Positions 27,109 to 36,328 of a stretch of DNA of 64,000 nt are shown here, in pieces. The DNA comes from CADCVW01 sp964251385 (lineage in GTDB: Bacteria; Pseudomonadota; Alphaproteobacteria; Sphingomonadales; Sphingomonadaceae). The position numbers and the translations under genes were made by a program. Under the pieces are notes generated by a model that was not told where the DNA came from, made no database searches, and saw only the letters and a list, made by a program, of their open reading frames with translations. The DNA lies in contig CAXUJK010000002.1 of the NCBI GenBank assembly GCA_964251385.1, forward strand, positions 186,001-250,000, given 5' to 3'. Position 1 is the first letter of the stretch, and each line of letters starts with the position of its first letter.

Positions 27109-28840
27109 CGACTCGGCTTGCCGCCTCGGCTGCTTCGAGAAGCCCGCGGATGCGCTCATCGTGCGTTACTAGGATCAGGACGTGGCGTGCGCGGCTGCAG
27201 GCGACATACAGATCGGCGGGCGTGAACCCTGGGCTCAGCGCAGCCAGATCGTAGAGGATGACCACATCGGCCTCGAGCCCCTTAAATGAGCGCGCGGTCG
27301 AGCACAGCACGCCCTTGCCCACTCGCCAGTCCCCCGCCGAGGCCACGATCCGGGTGCCGGCAACTTCGGTCAGTCCTCTCAAACTGCCGCGATCCTTGCC
27401 CGCCGGGCCGATCAATACGATCTGTCGCGGAGAGAGTTTCTCCGATTCGAGCAGCCGGCGCAACTCGTTCGCAACGAGCCCTGCCTGCTGAGAAGGCGCG
27501 GCAGCACGGAGCATACGGACGTCGACGCCGGTTGGCGCACCGGTCGGCGAAAATGCCTCCAATGGCACAAGAGTGGCGCTCATCCTGGCAATGCGCTTGG
27601 TGTTACGGCAGTTGACGTTGAGCGTGAAGCGCGCCGGAAAATCGAAGGGTGGCGGACTGGCGCGCTCGCGCAGGCTCTGCGCGAGATCCATGAACACGAA
27701 GATGTGACCCTTATTGCCATTCTCGATCAGCGGGAACAGCGCGTACCACCACAGTTCATCGAAATCCTGTGCCTCATCAACGACGAGCGCGCCGTAACGC
27801 GGTTCGTCCATGGCAAAGAGGCTGGTGCTGGCTGCTTCGAGGATCGATGCGGCCTCCTCATCCCAGAACTGGCGCTGCTCGGCTGGGCTCGATGGAATTT
27901 CGAACGGTAGACCGGCTTCTCTCGCCAGTTCGTCAGCGAGCGCGTGGAAGTGATAGACGTCGACCAACTTGACGACCTCGGCGCGGTCAGAGTCGGCGGC
28001 GAGTTGCTCGCGGATCCATTTTGCCAATTCCTTATTATAGCAAACGAACAGGCAGCGAATGCCCTCGCGTGCGAAGGCCAAGGCGCGTTCGACAGCCAGC
28101 AACGTCTTGCCCGACCCGGCGACGCCTTCGATGAGCAGTTGCCGATTCGCGAATAATCCGCGGAAGGCGAGCGCCTGATTATCGGTCAGCTCAAGCAACT
28201 TCTCGCGACCCGCCTCAATTTGCGGTGAAAGCGGCCGCATGATCTGGAACCGCGGCAGCAGCACATCGAGCATTTCGATGAACTCGGCGCGCTGAACCTT
28301 CCCGACCTTTTGCGGAAAGGCATTAAACGCCTTGTCGATCATCCGCTCCAGTTCCGGCATGCGGTCGACGTCGATGAGGATTTGGTCTGCGACGTCGAGC
28401 GGCAGCGGTCCACTGGCCCGGCCATGGGGAAACACCACCGCAAAGCCGTAGACATACCGGTTCGACTTGAGCCTGCCGCCGGTGCGCTCCTCGATCGCGT
28501 CGGTAAGCGCATGCATGTTGCGCTTCGCCTGCTCGAATGGATTGGTGATCGGCTTGTCGCGCCTAGGAAGCTTGCGAAACCATTGGTGGCCGCGGGCGAA
28601 CATTTCCTCGCCGCCCTTCACCTCGAGAACGAGCAGGCCGAAATTGGGGTGGAAAATCACGAAGTCCGCTTCGCCCTCGCGAAGCGGCGCATCGGCGTCG
28701 CCGCGATTGGGACGCAACCATGGCAGCGAATGGACCACGCGGTAGCTGTCCGGCAATTGATCGCGTAATGCGACGTAGACGTCGCGTTCGGAGCCATGGA
28801 TGATCTGATCCGGCGCAACGTCGGGTATCATGATCGCCAT
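27101..28840 (-). CDS. NERD nuclease-domain / UvrD-like helicase fusion
   Basis: A 579-residue two-domain protein. Residues ~15-130 are a NERD (nuclease-related) domain of PD-(D/E)xK type, with Asp59 in GEADFVIFHP and the Glu73-Val-Lys75 pair in LVLEVKGG. Residues ~215-570 are a short SF1 UvrD-like helicase: Walker A EGVAGSGKT (238-246), Walker B VVDEAQDF, motif V SFKGLEADVVIL and motif VI YVACSRARHVLIL. The family couples DNA unwinding to cleavage and occurs in several anti-phage clusters. The ATG at 28840 is 3 bases after the stop of the DruE-like gene. Confidence 0.88.
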   Translation of the reverse strand: MAIMIPDVAPDQIIHGSERDVYVALRDQLPDSYRVVHSLPWLRPNRGDADAPLREGEADFVIFHPNFGLLVLEVKGGEEMFARGHQWFRKLPRRDKPITNPFEQAKRNMHALTDAIEERTGGRLKSNRYVYGFAVVFPHGRASGPLPLDVADQILIDVDRMPELERMIDKAFNAFPQKVGKVQRAEFIEMLDVLLPRFQIMRPLSPQIEAGREKLLELTDNQALAFRGLFANRQLLIEGVAGSGKTLLAVERALAFAREGIRCLFVCYNKELAKWIREQLAADSDRAEVVKLVDVYHFHALADELAREAGLPFEIPSSPAEQRQFWDEEAASILEAASTSLFAMDEPRYGALVVDEAQDFDELWWYALFPLIENGNKGHIFVFMDLAQSLRERASPPPFDFPARFTLNVNCRNTKRIARMSATLVPLEAFSPTGAPTGVDVRMLRAAAPSQQAGLVANELRRLLESEKLSPRQIVLIGPAGKDRGSLRGLTEVAGTRIVASAGDWRVGKGVLCSTARSFKGLEADVVILYDLAALSPGFTPADLYVACSRARHVLILVTHDERIRGLLEAAEAASRVDA

Positions 28841-28843
28841 GGC

Positions 28844-31800
28844 TCAGGCCCCCAGCACTTTGTGGAACACGCCGAGAAATTCGAGCGCATCGGCGTTGAT
28901 CTGTTCAGCGCGCGCAGTCGGTCGCAGCGATCCGTAGAGGATGCGGTAGCGCTCTATTCCGCTGTCCCTGGTGCTGGCACCGACCCGCCCGAAGGTCACG
29001 CTGCAAGACGAAGCCTGGAAGGCCTTGTCATCGGTTCGACGGATCAGCATCGGGGCCTTGCCCGGCTCGGATGCGCGCGTGAAGAGGTGCCAACTGCCAC
29101 GCACGAACGGCCGGGTCTCGCCAAATTTGGTGTTCTCCATCGTCTCCACGTCGAGACGCACGATGAAGCTGCCCTCGGGCGCGGCACCTATATCGGCGAA
29201 ATAGCTTGCCTCCGGCAAATCATCGCCTGATCCGCTTAGCGCTGCGAGTGAGCGATAGACTGGCACGCCGCTGTCGGAATAGCCGAAGGGAGGCTCTTCG
29301 CTCTCGGCCGCTGATGACGCATCGAGCGCCCGCAGCACGGCCGCCGGTAAAGCGCGATCGACGAGCAACTGATCGAGATAGCTATCGTTCGTGCCCCTCC
29401 CGCGCGCATGAGCCCGCTTCGAGCCCGGTTGTTCGCGGATCAGCGGGTGGCTGACGACCAGCGTTCTGCCGCCATAGTCGGGCAGGCGCAGGACGCCATC
29501 CGCCTCCCGATCGACCGTCTCGCCCTTATCGACGAGATCGGTCGCAAGAAGGTCGAGCAATCGGTCTTCGACCGAGTCGGGCACCCAGGGCCGTTCGCCA
29601 TCGAGGACATGCCGCAGGAAGGTCGCCCCAAGGTGCCGATCCAAATCGGGATGGTCCCAACGGTTCTTGTGCGAACGAAGGCAATTATAGCAGGAAGAGG
29701 AGCATTTGCAGCTCTCCAGCAAGGCCAGGGCGTTCTCGAGCAGCGCCTTCGGATTTCGCGCCGCAGCGCGTACGAAACCCGCGCCGCCCGGCGCGGTATC
29801 ATAGAGGAAGACTTCGACCTCGCTGCCGCGCGCGCCGCCTTCGTTGAGCGCCGCGCGATGACCGCCGCCAATGTCGGCCGCATCGATGTCGAGCAGCCCC
29901 GCCGCCGCGATGCTGAGCGCCTCGGCGATCGTTGTGAGCACGATCCGACCAGCGGTCGATCCCGCCGGAACCTGAAGTTCTGGCGATAGCCGGAATGAAA
30001 ACAGCGCGATGTCTGTCAGGAACTCGTGGCCCAGCACGATCGCTCGGCCGCGTCCTTCGCACAGCTCCGGTTGCTTGCCGTGGTCAGGATAAGGCCGCCG
30101 GTGCGGCTTGCTGCCGGCAAGTTTACCCTCCGACCATCCGGTCGGCTCGGTCCTGCCGCACGCCGGACAATAGAGAAAGCCGGTCTCCGCGCTACCTGGT
30201 TTGCGCACCCCGAGATTGGTCACCATGAGCGTTTGCTTGGACGCCCAGGCAGCAAAGCCGCTGCCGTCCGGACGATCGAGTTTGCCCAGTTCATGCTGTT
30301 GCTCGAACTGGGGAGCGCTCAGCTTGGCCCGCGTCGGCCGCGTTGGCAGCGGGTTTTCGTCGCCGGCGAGCTCGACAGCTTCGTCATAAGGATGGGCAAA
30401 TCCAACCGGGACGATCCAGCGTTCCGCCGGACCCATGCCGGCCTTCTTCTTGCACGCCGGGCAATCCTCAGTGTCGCCGCGACGATGATTGTCATCGGCG
30501 TCCTCGAGCTTGGCGTATCCACAACGACCACATTCAAAATAGAGGCGTTGCGCGCGATAGGCGTTGATCCGGTCCTTATGGAAACCGGAGTAGATCGCCA
30601 TCGAGCGGAACTTGCGCCCGTCGACCCATACTTCTCGGCCCGGCGCGTATTGACTAAGCGCCTGCGTCAGTCCGGCCTGCGGTGAATAGGCAATCTCGGC
30701 ACGATAGGCCGTGCTCGACGGATCAAAAACGGCGAACGACACGACATCGGTCGGAAATGCGTAGCGCGGCAGGACCGCCTTGGTGAACAGACGGTCGAGC
30801 AGGTTCTGCGGCTTAAGCGGCGCTTCGGGATTGACCTCGCCTGCTTCATGAGCCTCTTCGGCCGGTGTCTCCTCCGCTGGCGTGTCGAACATGTCGGAAT
30901 CGCCACCATAGTCTTCGATACCGAAGTCGAACGTCGGTCCTTCCTCCGCAGCGATTACTGGATCGACCGGAGCCAGCGCGACATCGCCGGCACCGGCTCC
31001 GACCGTTTCCAGTGCATCCAGGAGCTTTTGCGGCACGCTTGCAAAAAACGCGTCCGGCTCGCCTTTGATGGCAGCAACGGGGATCACATCCCGCAGTGCT
31101 GTATCGACTTGGCCGGCGTTGGATGAGAGCCAAGCCTTTAGGCCGGCAAAGGTGAAGCCGGCAGGGTCAGGATTACGAAACGCGGCGAGTTTGCCGAGGG
31201 ATTCGAAGATATTGGAGGCCTGCGCGTCGCCGTCGGTTTGCGGCGTTTCGATCCGCTCTTGCTGGAACAGCGACAGAATAAGCGCGAAGGCATGGCGTTG
31301 GACGATCTCGCGATTGTCGAGGTTGAGCACGGGATCAGGAACCGGCCCGCCGACCATGGCCTGGGGGTCGGCGAAGAAGCGCTGGTCGTGGCTATCCGAT
31401 CCGGCGAATGTGAGGACCGTCGACAGCGATGATCCGCGGCGGCCGGCGCGGCCGGCACGCTGCTGATAGTTGGCGCGACCGGGCGGCACATTTCTGAGCG
31501 CAACGGCGGTTAAGCTGCCAATGTCGATGCCGACTTCCATCGTCGTGGTGCAACTGAGCACATCGACAGCACCGGCACGCTCGCCGCGCGGTCCGGAGAC
31601 ATCGAGGTCCTGAAAACGCATCTCATACCATTCGGCGCGAGAGAAGGCCTGGTCTTGGCCCGCGTCGTTGAGCTGAGCGGTATGTTCCTCGGCGACGAAG
31701 GGATGGGGGACATACCCCTGGTCGCCCTCGGCCTCCAGCCGCTCGACAAGCTTGCGGTAGAGATATTTGCGTGTCCGGAAGACCGTATCCTGTCTCGGAT

Positions 31801-34800
31801 CGAGGCTATCAGCATCCTTGCCGCATTTCACGCAGGTGACGCCCATTACTGCGTTGGCGGGCTGAGCGAGCGTACAATGACCGCAGCGCCGCCAATCGAC
31901 TTGCTCCTCCGGCTTCAACCGAACCTTGGCCGCGTTGACGAAGAAACCCTGCGCATTGTGATTTTGCGCAAAGGTGGTGGCGAGAAAGTCGATCCAACTG
32001 GCATCGGGCTTCGCGTTGGCGCCAAACTGTGCCCGATGCCACTTCCCGGTGAGCACTTTCTCGAGCACGCTAGTGTGGCGTCCGGTGCTCCGCTTGAGTG
32101 GCGGTCCGTCCAGAGAGTCGATCCATTCGCTCGGCGTTCCCTCCACGAGGATCGAGCCGGCTGCGAGCGACAGGCTCAGCCACAGGTCTAGCAGAGCGCT
32201 CCGCTTTTCGTCGTCGGTTCCCCTACCAACAGGCGGCGCGGGCAGTGCGTTCAAGCGCTTGCGCTGGTTGTCGGTCAGCACCGCTTCCGGCGCAGCGAGC
32301 GCAAGCGGCAGTAGTCCGGTGTGGCGGTGGGCCAGTACCCGAGCAAGGGGCGCGCGGACCGATTTCAAATGGGTCTTGTTGAGAGTCGCCGCGAGATCGC
32401 GGAACTCGATAAAATCGCCATCGTCGCGGATGAAGCCGTGTAGCTTGCGCAGGTCGCGAGCGAACTCCTCATGCTCGGCGCCCGGCAGGCGGAACTTCAC
32501 GTCAAAGGTCGCGCAGGCGTAGAGGATTGCTGAGTAGGCGTAGCCGAGCGGCACGGGCTCGCCGAACCGCTTTTCGAGCATCCGTAGCCCGGCCAGCAGC
32601 AAAGGGCGGATGCTATCCTGCAAGGAGAAGTTCTTGAGCTTGCCGGACAGCCGCGACGCCGCTTGACGGCCATCGGAGAAGATCAGTGACTTGCGCCCTT
32701 TGAGCGGCGACGTCGCCTCAACCCGCGCCGGCTGGTCGAGGAGTTGGACGCTGATCAATTCCTGGAACGGCTCGTCGCCCTTGGTCTGATGATCCATGAT
32801 CTGCGAGCCGTTGGCACCGCAGTGCGGGCATTTCTCAAAACTGCCAGGCTCAACGTCCTTGGCTGGCCGCGGCAACCAGATTTCACGCGCGTTGTTTGAT
32901 CTGGAATCAACCCGTCCCGTCAGCGGGTCGAGAAACTTGCTGGTGCAATATTTGTCCGCATCGAAGCCGGGGTCTTGGAGCAGGATCTGCACCTTCCTCA
33001 CCACACCATCGACGTCCTCGATGTCCCCAACATCCTCCGCCCAGAGATACTCGGGCTGACTCGGATTGAGTGCGTAGGCATTGAAATAGGCGACGCCGCA
33101 ATCACGGCAGGTGTGAACTTCGAAGACCCGCGCCCGGCAGCCGCATTCGCGGGTCGATTGCGAATAGAGCATTCCGGTCGGGCCGGGCGCTACGCCCTCA
33201 GGGAGCTCCGTGCAGTTCTCGTCGGCGCAGCCCCACAGGCCGGGAAGCCCTCGAAACAAGGCATGGACTCGCGCGGCGAGCAGCGGTTGACCGTCAGGCT
33301 CGGCCTTGGCGTAGGAGGCGAGTTCAAGCAGCGCGTCGGTGGCGTCGGCGCGGACCTCGGACGTCATTTTACCGTCGAATAATAGCTCGCCGATCGCATC
33401 AAGCGCGATAGGTGCCCTGGGCTCGGTGGTGACAGCATCGCTGTCGGTTGTGGCACCGCCTGTAAGATTGACGAGGCGTCCGAGTACCGGAAGTTCCTCC
33501 AGTGCCGCGTGAATAGCCCGCTGGAGTCCGTCTCGAACGACCAGCAACCGACCTTCGGCGATGGTGATGTCTGGCCGCTCTGCTGTTCGCCCGGCGCTGA
33601 TGCCGTCCGCGCCCGCCAGACTTGTCAAAGCCAGAAAGGCCTGGCTGGTTTCGACTGAGCCATGGGGCTTGACCGTTACCGTCTCGCTAACCGGTCGCAG
33701 AGTTGCATCAACCCCTGTCGCTGTCACCTCGACAGTCTTTGGCGTCGATGATGCGATCACAAAGGGCTGCGCCATCAATGCCTCACGCCGGAACGTTAGC
33801 AACGGTGCGAGAGCCTCGATCCGGTGGGCGGGACTGACGTCCTTCAATTGCTCGGTGCGGCAAGCGGCAAGTGCAATGGCAAGCGCCAGATCGCCGCCGG
33901 CAGATGGAAGCCGCGCATGCTTTTTGCCACGCAGCACCTCGATCATCTCGACGTCGCGACCCACGAGGCCGCTAATGAAACGCTGCGCAGCCTCGCCGTC
34001 TGAAAACGAGGCGCTGGTCGCAATGACCTGCATGCGGTCAGGCGTGAGGCCAAGCCGGTTGCGTAGGCGACGGATCAACAGCGCGACTTCGGTCCCGCTG
34101 GCACCGCGATAAAGATGGGCCTCATCGAGTACGAATAGAAGCCGCTCGTGCGGATTGGCTTCGAAAAATGCGCGTGTCCGCTCGAAGATTGATCGCTCGA
34201 TCGGCCGCAGCAGCATATATTCGAGCATCGAGTAGTTGGTGATGAGTAGGTCGGGCGGTTGGTCTTGCACCTCATGGCGCAGCAGCAGTTCGGGATCTTC
34301 GGCCCGCTCAATCGCCCGCTGAAACTTCTGATCGGGGCCGAGCCAGCGTCTGCCGCTGCCCAACCATTTGGTCATGCCATTCTCGCCATCGGCATCACCC
34401 GGCTTGGCGGGCCATCGACCGAGCGAACGCAATTGCTCGATCTGGGAGGCGACACCTTCATCTGTCTGCGCGTCGCGCTCCAGATCGCGGTAGAAGTTGA
34501 GGCTTTTGAGGCGCCGCTTGTTGCGGTCTTCGGTTCGCTGCCCGGGATAAAGCGAGCGGCCGGTATAGCGCGCGAATTTCGCGGGCCGTCCAGCACGCTC
34601 GGTAAACCAGTCTCGGACCGATGGCGCGCCCAGCAGGCGCCGCAGACGGCCAAGTTGATCATTCACCAGCGCGTTCATCGGGTAAAGGATTATTGAGCGA
34701 ACCGCGCGCTGCTCAAATCGGGCGGGCCGCGTTGCCGCTTCATCGGCGAGCTTCATAAGGATCGGAAGGAGGAAGGCCTCCGTCTTGCCCGATCCCGTGC

Positions 34801-35134
34801 CAGTGGTCGCTAAGAGGCAGCGGCCGATCGGGTCCGCGATGATCTCGAGCGCTTCTGCTTGGTGCGGATAGGGTGGATCGAACACGAGGCGACCGCCGGC
34901 CTTCGTACCAAGGTGTGTTAAAAAGTCACGTGCCTCGCGTGGTATGGCAAGGTCGGCAAACTTCTTCTCGCCCTGATAGATGGGCGTGCTTTCGATATAG
35001 GCCCGTTGCGATATTGTGCCTGGCAGATCGAGTAGCGAACGCCGCAGGTCGACGAGACTTGGATTAGAAATATGGTAGGTCGCCTCGATGTAGGCGCTCA
35101 AAGCTCGATGAAGATTTTGAAGTTCGCTGAACAT
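28844..35134 (-). CDS. DruE-like giant DEAD-box helicase with DUF1998
   Basis: A 2,096-residue SF2 helicase of the DruE/DUF1998 class, the expected size for DruE. Motif I is TGTGSGKT at 111-118, motif Ia follows (YPMNALVNDQ), motif II is LDEAH at 336-340, motif III-like is TSASF, and motif VI is QQRAGRAGRRG near residue 1,220. Between and after the helicase domains are Cys pairs likely to bind zinc (CGCR..., HTCRDCGVAYF, KCPHCG). The C-terminal DUF1998 signature CKCSSSCYNCLRSH is near residue 1,810. DruE is the common component of all Druantia types; DISARM DrmA/DrmB also carry DUF1998. It is first in a three-gene operon. The start ATG at 35134 is preceded by a G-rich stretch. Confidence 0.88.
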   Translation of the reverse strand: MFSELQNLHRALSAYIEATYHISNPSLVDLRRSLLDLPGTISQRAYIESTPIYQGEKKFADLAIPREARDFLTHLGTKAGGRLVFDPPYPHQAEALEIIADPIGRCLLATTGTGSGKTEAFLLPILMKLADEAATRPARFEQRAVRSIILYPMNALVNDQLGRLRRLLGAPSVRDWFTERAGRPAKFARYTGRSLYPGQRTEDRNKRRLKSLNFYRDLERDAQTDEGVASQIEQLRSLGRWPAKPGDADGENGMTKWLGSGRRWLGPDQKFQRAIERAEDPELLLRHEVQDQPPDLLITNYSMLEYMLLRPIERSIFERTRAFFEANPHERLLFVLDEAHLYRGASGTEVALLIRRLRNRLGLTPDRMQVIATSASFSDGEAAQRFISGLVGRDVEMIEVLRGKKHARLPSAGGDLALAIALAACRTEQLKDVSPAHRIEALAPLLTFRREALMAQPFVIASSTPKTVEVTATGVDATLRPVSETVTVKPHGSVETSQAFLALTSLAGADGISAGRTAERPDITIAEGRLLVVRDGLQRAIHAALEELPVLGRLVNLTGGATTDSDAVTTEPRAPIALDAIGELLFDGKMTSEVRADATDALLELASYAKAEPDGQPLLAARVHALFRGLPGLWGCADENCTELPEGVAPGPTGMLYSQSTRECGCRARVFEVHTCRDCGVAYFNAYALNPSQPEYLWAEDVGDIEDVDGVVRKVQILLQDPGFDADKYCTSKFLDPLTGRVDSRSNNAREIWLPRPAKDVEPGSFEKCPHCGANGSQIMDHQTKGDEPFQELISVQLLDQPARVEATSPLKGRKSLIFSDGRQAASRLSGKLKNFSLQDSIRPLLLAGLRMLEKRFGEPVPLGYAYSAILYACATFDVKFRLPGAEHEEFARDLRKLHGFIRDDGDFIEFRDLAATLNKTHLKSVRAPLARVLAHRHTGLLPLALAAPEAVLTDNQRKRLNALPAPPVGRGTDDEKRSALLDLWLSLSLAAGSILVEGTPSEWIDSLDGPPLKRSTGRHTSVLEKVLTGKWHRAQFGANAKPDASWIDFLATTFAQNHNAQGFFVNAAKVRLKPEEQVDWRRCGHCTLAQPANAVMGVTCVKCGKDADSLDPRQDTVFRTRKYLYRKLVERLEAEGDQGYVPHPFVAEEHTAQLNDAGQDQAFSRAEWYEMRFQDLDVSGPRGERAGAVDVLSCTTTMEVGIDIGSLTAVALRNVPPGRANYQQRAGRAGRRGSSLSTVLTFAGSDSHDQRFFADPQAMVGGPVPDPVLNLDNREIVQRHAFALILSLFQQERIETPQTDGDAQASNIFESLGKLAAFRNPDPAGFTFAGLKAWLSSNAGQVDTALRDVIPVAAIKGEPDAFFASVPQKLLDALETVGAGAGDVALAPVDPVIAAEEGPTFDFGIEDYGGDSDMFDTPAEETPAEEAHEAGEVNPEAPLKPQNLLDRLFTKAVLPRYAFPTDVVSFAVFDPSSTAYRAEIAYSPQAGLTQALSQYAPGREVWVDGRKFRSMAIYSGFHKDRINAYRAQRLYFECGRCGYAKLEDADDNHRRGDTEDCPACKKKAGMGPAERWIVPVGFAHPYDEAVELAGDENPLPTRPTRAKLSAPQFEQQHELGKLDRPDGSGFAAWASKQTLMVTNLGVRKPGSAETGFLYCPACGRTEPTGWSEGKLAGSKPHRRPYPDHGKQPELCEGRGRAIVLGHEFLTDIALFSFRLSPELQVPAGSTAGRIVLTTIAEALSIAAAGLLDIDAADIGGGHRAALNEGGARGSEVEVFLYDTAPGGAGFVRAAARNPKALLENALALLESCKCSSSCYNCLRSHKNRWDHPDLDRHLGATFLRHVLDGERPWVPDSVEDRLLDLLATDLVDKGETVDREADGVLRLPDYGGRTLVVSHPLIREQPGSKRAHARGRGTNDSYLDQLLVDRALPAAVLRALDASSAAESEEPPFGYSDSGVPVYRSLAALSGSGDDLPEASYFADIGAAPEGSFIVRLDVETMENTKFGETRPFVRGSWHLFTRASEPGKAPMLIRRTDDKAFQASSCSVTFGRVGASTRDSGIERYRILYGSLRPTARAEQINADALEFLGVFHKVLGA

Positions 35135-35586
35135 CCCGCCCCCGAGTCAGGCAATTGCCTATCCTGATGTTAAGGCCAGAACGGCGATCGGCATGCAACC
35201 GCCACATGATCCACGCGTAGCCCTGCGTGCCACTCGGCGGCACCTGGCGCGGGTGCGCGCAAGCATGCGAAGCATATTGGCGCCGGCGGGAGGAGCATGA
35301 CCCGTCGCTCCCCAAGGAGAGCCTTCGCGGCTGAAGCTTCTGCCTCGGCTAAGTCCCGGCGATCATGTCTTCGACATCCGTGAAGGCTTCGAAGTTCACA
35401 TCGTAGGAGCCCCGCCGCTTGGGTCCGATGTGCGCACCTCCCAAACCGAAGTCCCGCACTATGCGATGAACGTCATACGGGTTCGACCTGCCGGGTCCGG
35501 TCTTTGGGCACTTACCGTGAGATGGATGAAAAGCAGCTACGCGCTACTCGCTCAAGCTAGACGGTCATACATTGGCGGTGGCCAAC
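35135..35586. other. Intergenic region with a short coding-like remnant
   Basis: This 452-base gap holds the presumed promoter of the DruE-like operon. On the minus strand, one frame from about 35543 to the stop at 35349-35351 reads like protein without a good start codon (about 60 residues, ending YDVNFEAFTDVEDMIAGT). It may be a gene remnant. I cannot name a family. Confidence 0.35.
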
Positions 35587-35904
35587 TCAGGCGTACTCGA
35601 CTTGTACAACGCCTTGAGCGTTCTCCCGGCGCGACAAAACAATTGTTACGTTATGTCCGAGCGCTGCCAAGCAACGCATCATCTTGTCTTCGCTAATCCC
35701 TCTGAGTTGTCCTCGAAGCATGTTCGACAGCTTGGGTTGTGGCATGCCGATCAGCAGGGCTGCCTCGCTCTGACTCAAGCCGCGTTCCTTGATAGCAATG
35801 GCAATCTGGCGAGCGAGCTTCGCCTTGATCAAGAGCTCATCGGCATCGGGAAGGCCGAGGTCGGAAAAGACGTTCGGTCCGCCTTCTGAAATCGCAATGT
35901 CCAT
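35587..35904 (-). CDS. XRE-family antitoxin (HigA-like)
   Basis: A 105-residue protein with a helix-turn-helix at about residues 37-65 (RQIAIAIKERGLSQSEAALL, then MPQPKLSNMLRG). It follows the toxin gene on the same strand, the reversed order (toxin first) typical of HigBA modules. Two starts are possible. The ATG at 35910 overlaps the toxin stop (ATGA) but sits one base from the GGAG ribosome site; the ATG at 35904 is correctly spaced (7 bases), so I prefer it. The antitoxin should neutralise the toxin and repress the operon through the dyad at 36266-36285. Confidence 0.88.
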   Translation of the reverse strand: MDIAISEGGPNVFSDLGLPDADELLIKAKLARQIAIAIKERGLSQSEAALLIGMPQPKLSNMLRGQLRGISEDKMMRCLAALGHNVTIVLSRRENAQGVVQVEYA

Positions 35905-35906
35905 GG

Positions 35907-36254
35907 TCATGCTCCTTTTTCCGCTCGCTGCGCAGCTTTGAGCCGTGTTTCTATCAACATCATGTCTCTGGGCGGCGTTGCGATGCCCTTCTTCGCTTTC
36001 TTCTGGAATGCGTGCAGCACGTAAACCGCCGTGGCGAACCTCACCGTGTAAACCGCTCGATATGTATCGCCGTCATAGTTCTCCACGACCTCCAGCACGC
36101 CGCTGCCTAAGCCTTTAAGCGGCTTGGCATTGTCCGCCTTGTCGCCGTTCTGGGCAACGTAGAGCGCGTATCCCACTTCCCGTCTGACGTCGTCGGGCAG
36201 CTCCAGCAGATCTTCGTAGCTGCTGCCCACCCACCGGATTGGCTTCAAAGTCAT
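35907..36254 (-). CDS. RelE/HigB-like toxin of a type II toxin-antitoxin pair
   Basis: A 115-residue protein of the phage Gp49/HigB group (RelE superfamily), recognised by KPIRWVGSSYEDLLELP, by YDGDTYRAVYTVRF and by AVYVLHAFQKKAKKGIATP; the last block is the family hallmark. The family consists of ribosome-dependent mRNA interferases. It is the first gene of the pair, with the start 12 bases downstream of a near-perfect 20-bp dyad. At the integrase end of the element it probably stabilises the integrated island. Confidence 0.88.
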   Translation of the reverse strand: MTLKPIRWVGSSYEDLLELPDDVRREVGYALYVAQNGDKADNAKPLKGLGSGVLEVVENYDGDTYRAVYTVRFATAVYVLHAFQKKAKKGIATPPRDMMLIETRLKAAQRAEKGA

Positions 36255-36265
36255 TCATCAGCGTC

Positions 36266-36285
36266 CTATATCCATATGGGTATAG
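36266..36285. promoter_or_regulatory. Operator dyad of the HigBA-like operon
   Basis: The 20-mer centres on CCATATGG with outer arms CTATA/TATAG; only one base pair breaks the symmetry. It lies 12 bases before the toxin start and overlaps the likely promoter, the expected site for autorepression by the XRE antitoxin. Confidence 0.7.
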
Positions 36286-36328
36286 AAAGTGTCAACCTCC
36301 ACACCGCGCGACAGGCATTGAGGTGAGA

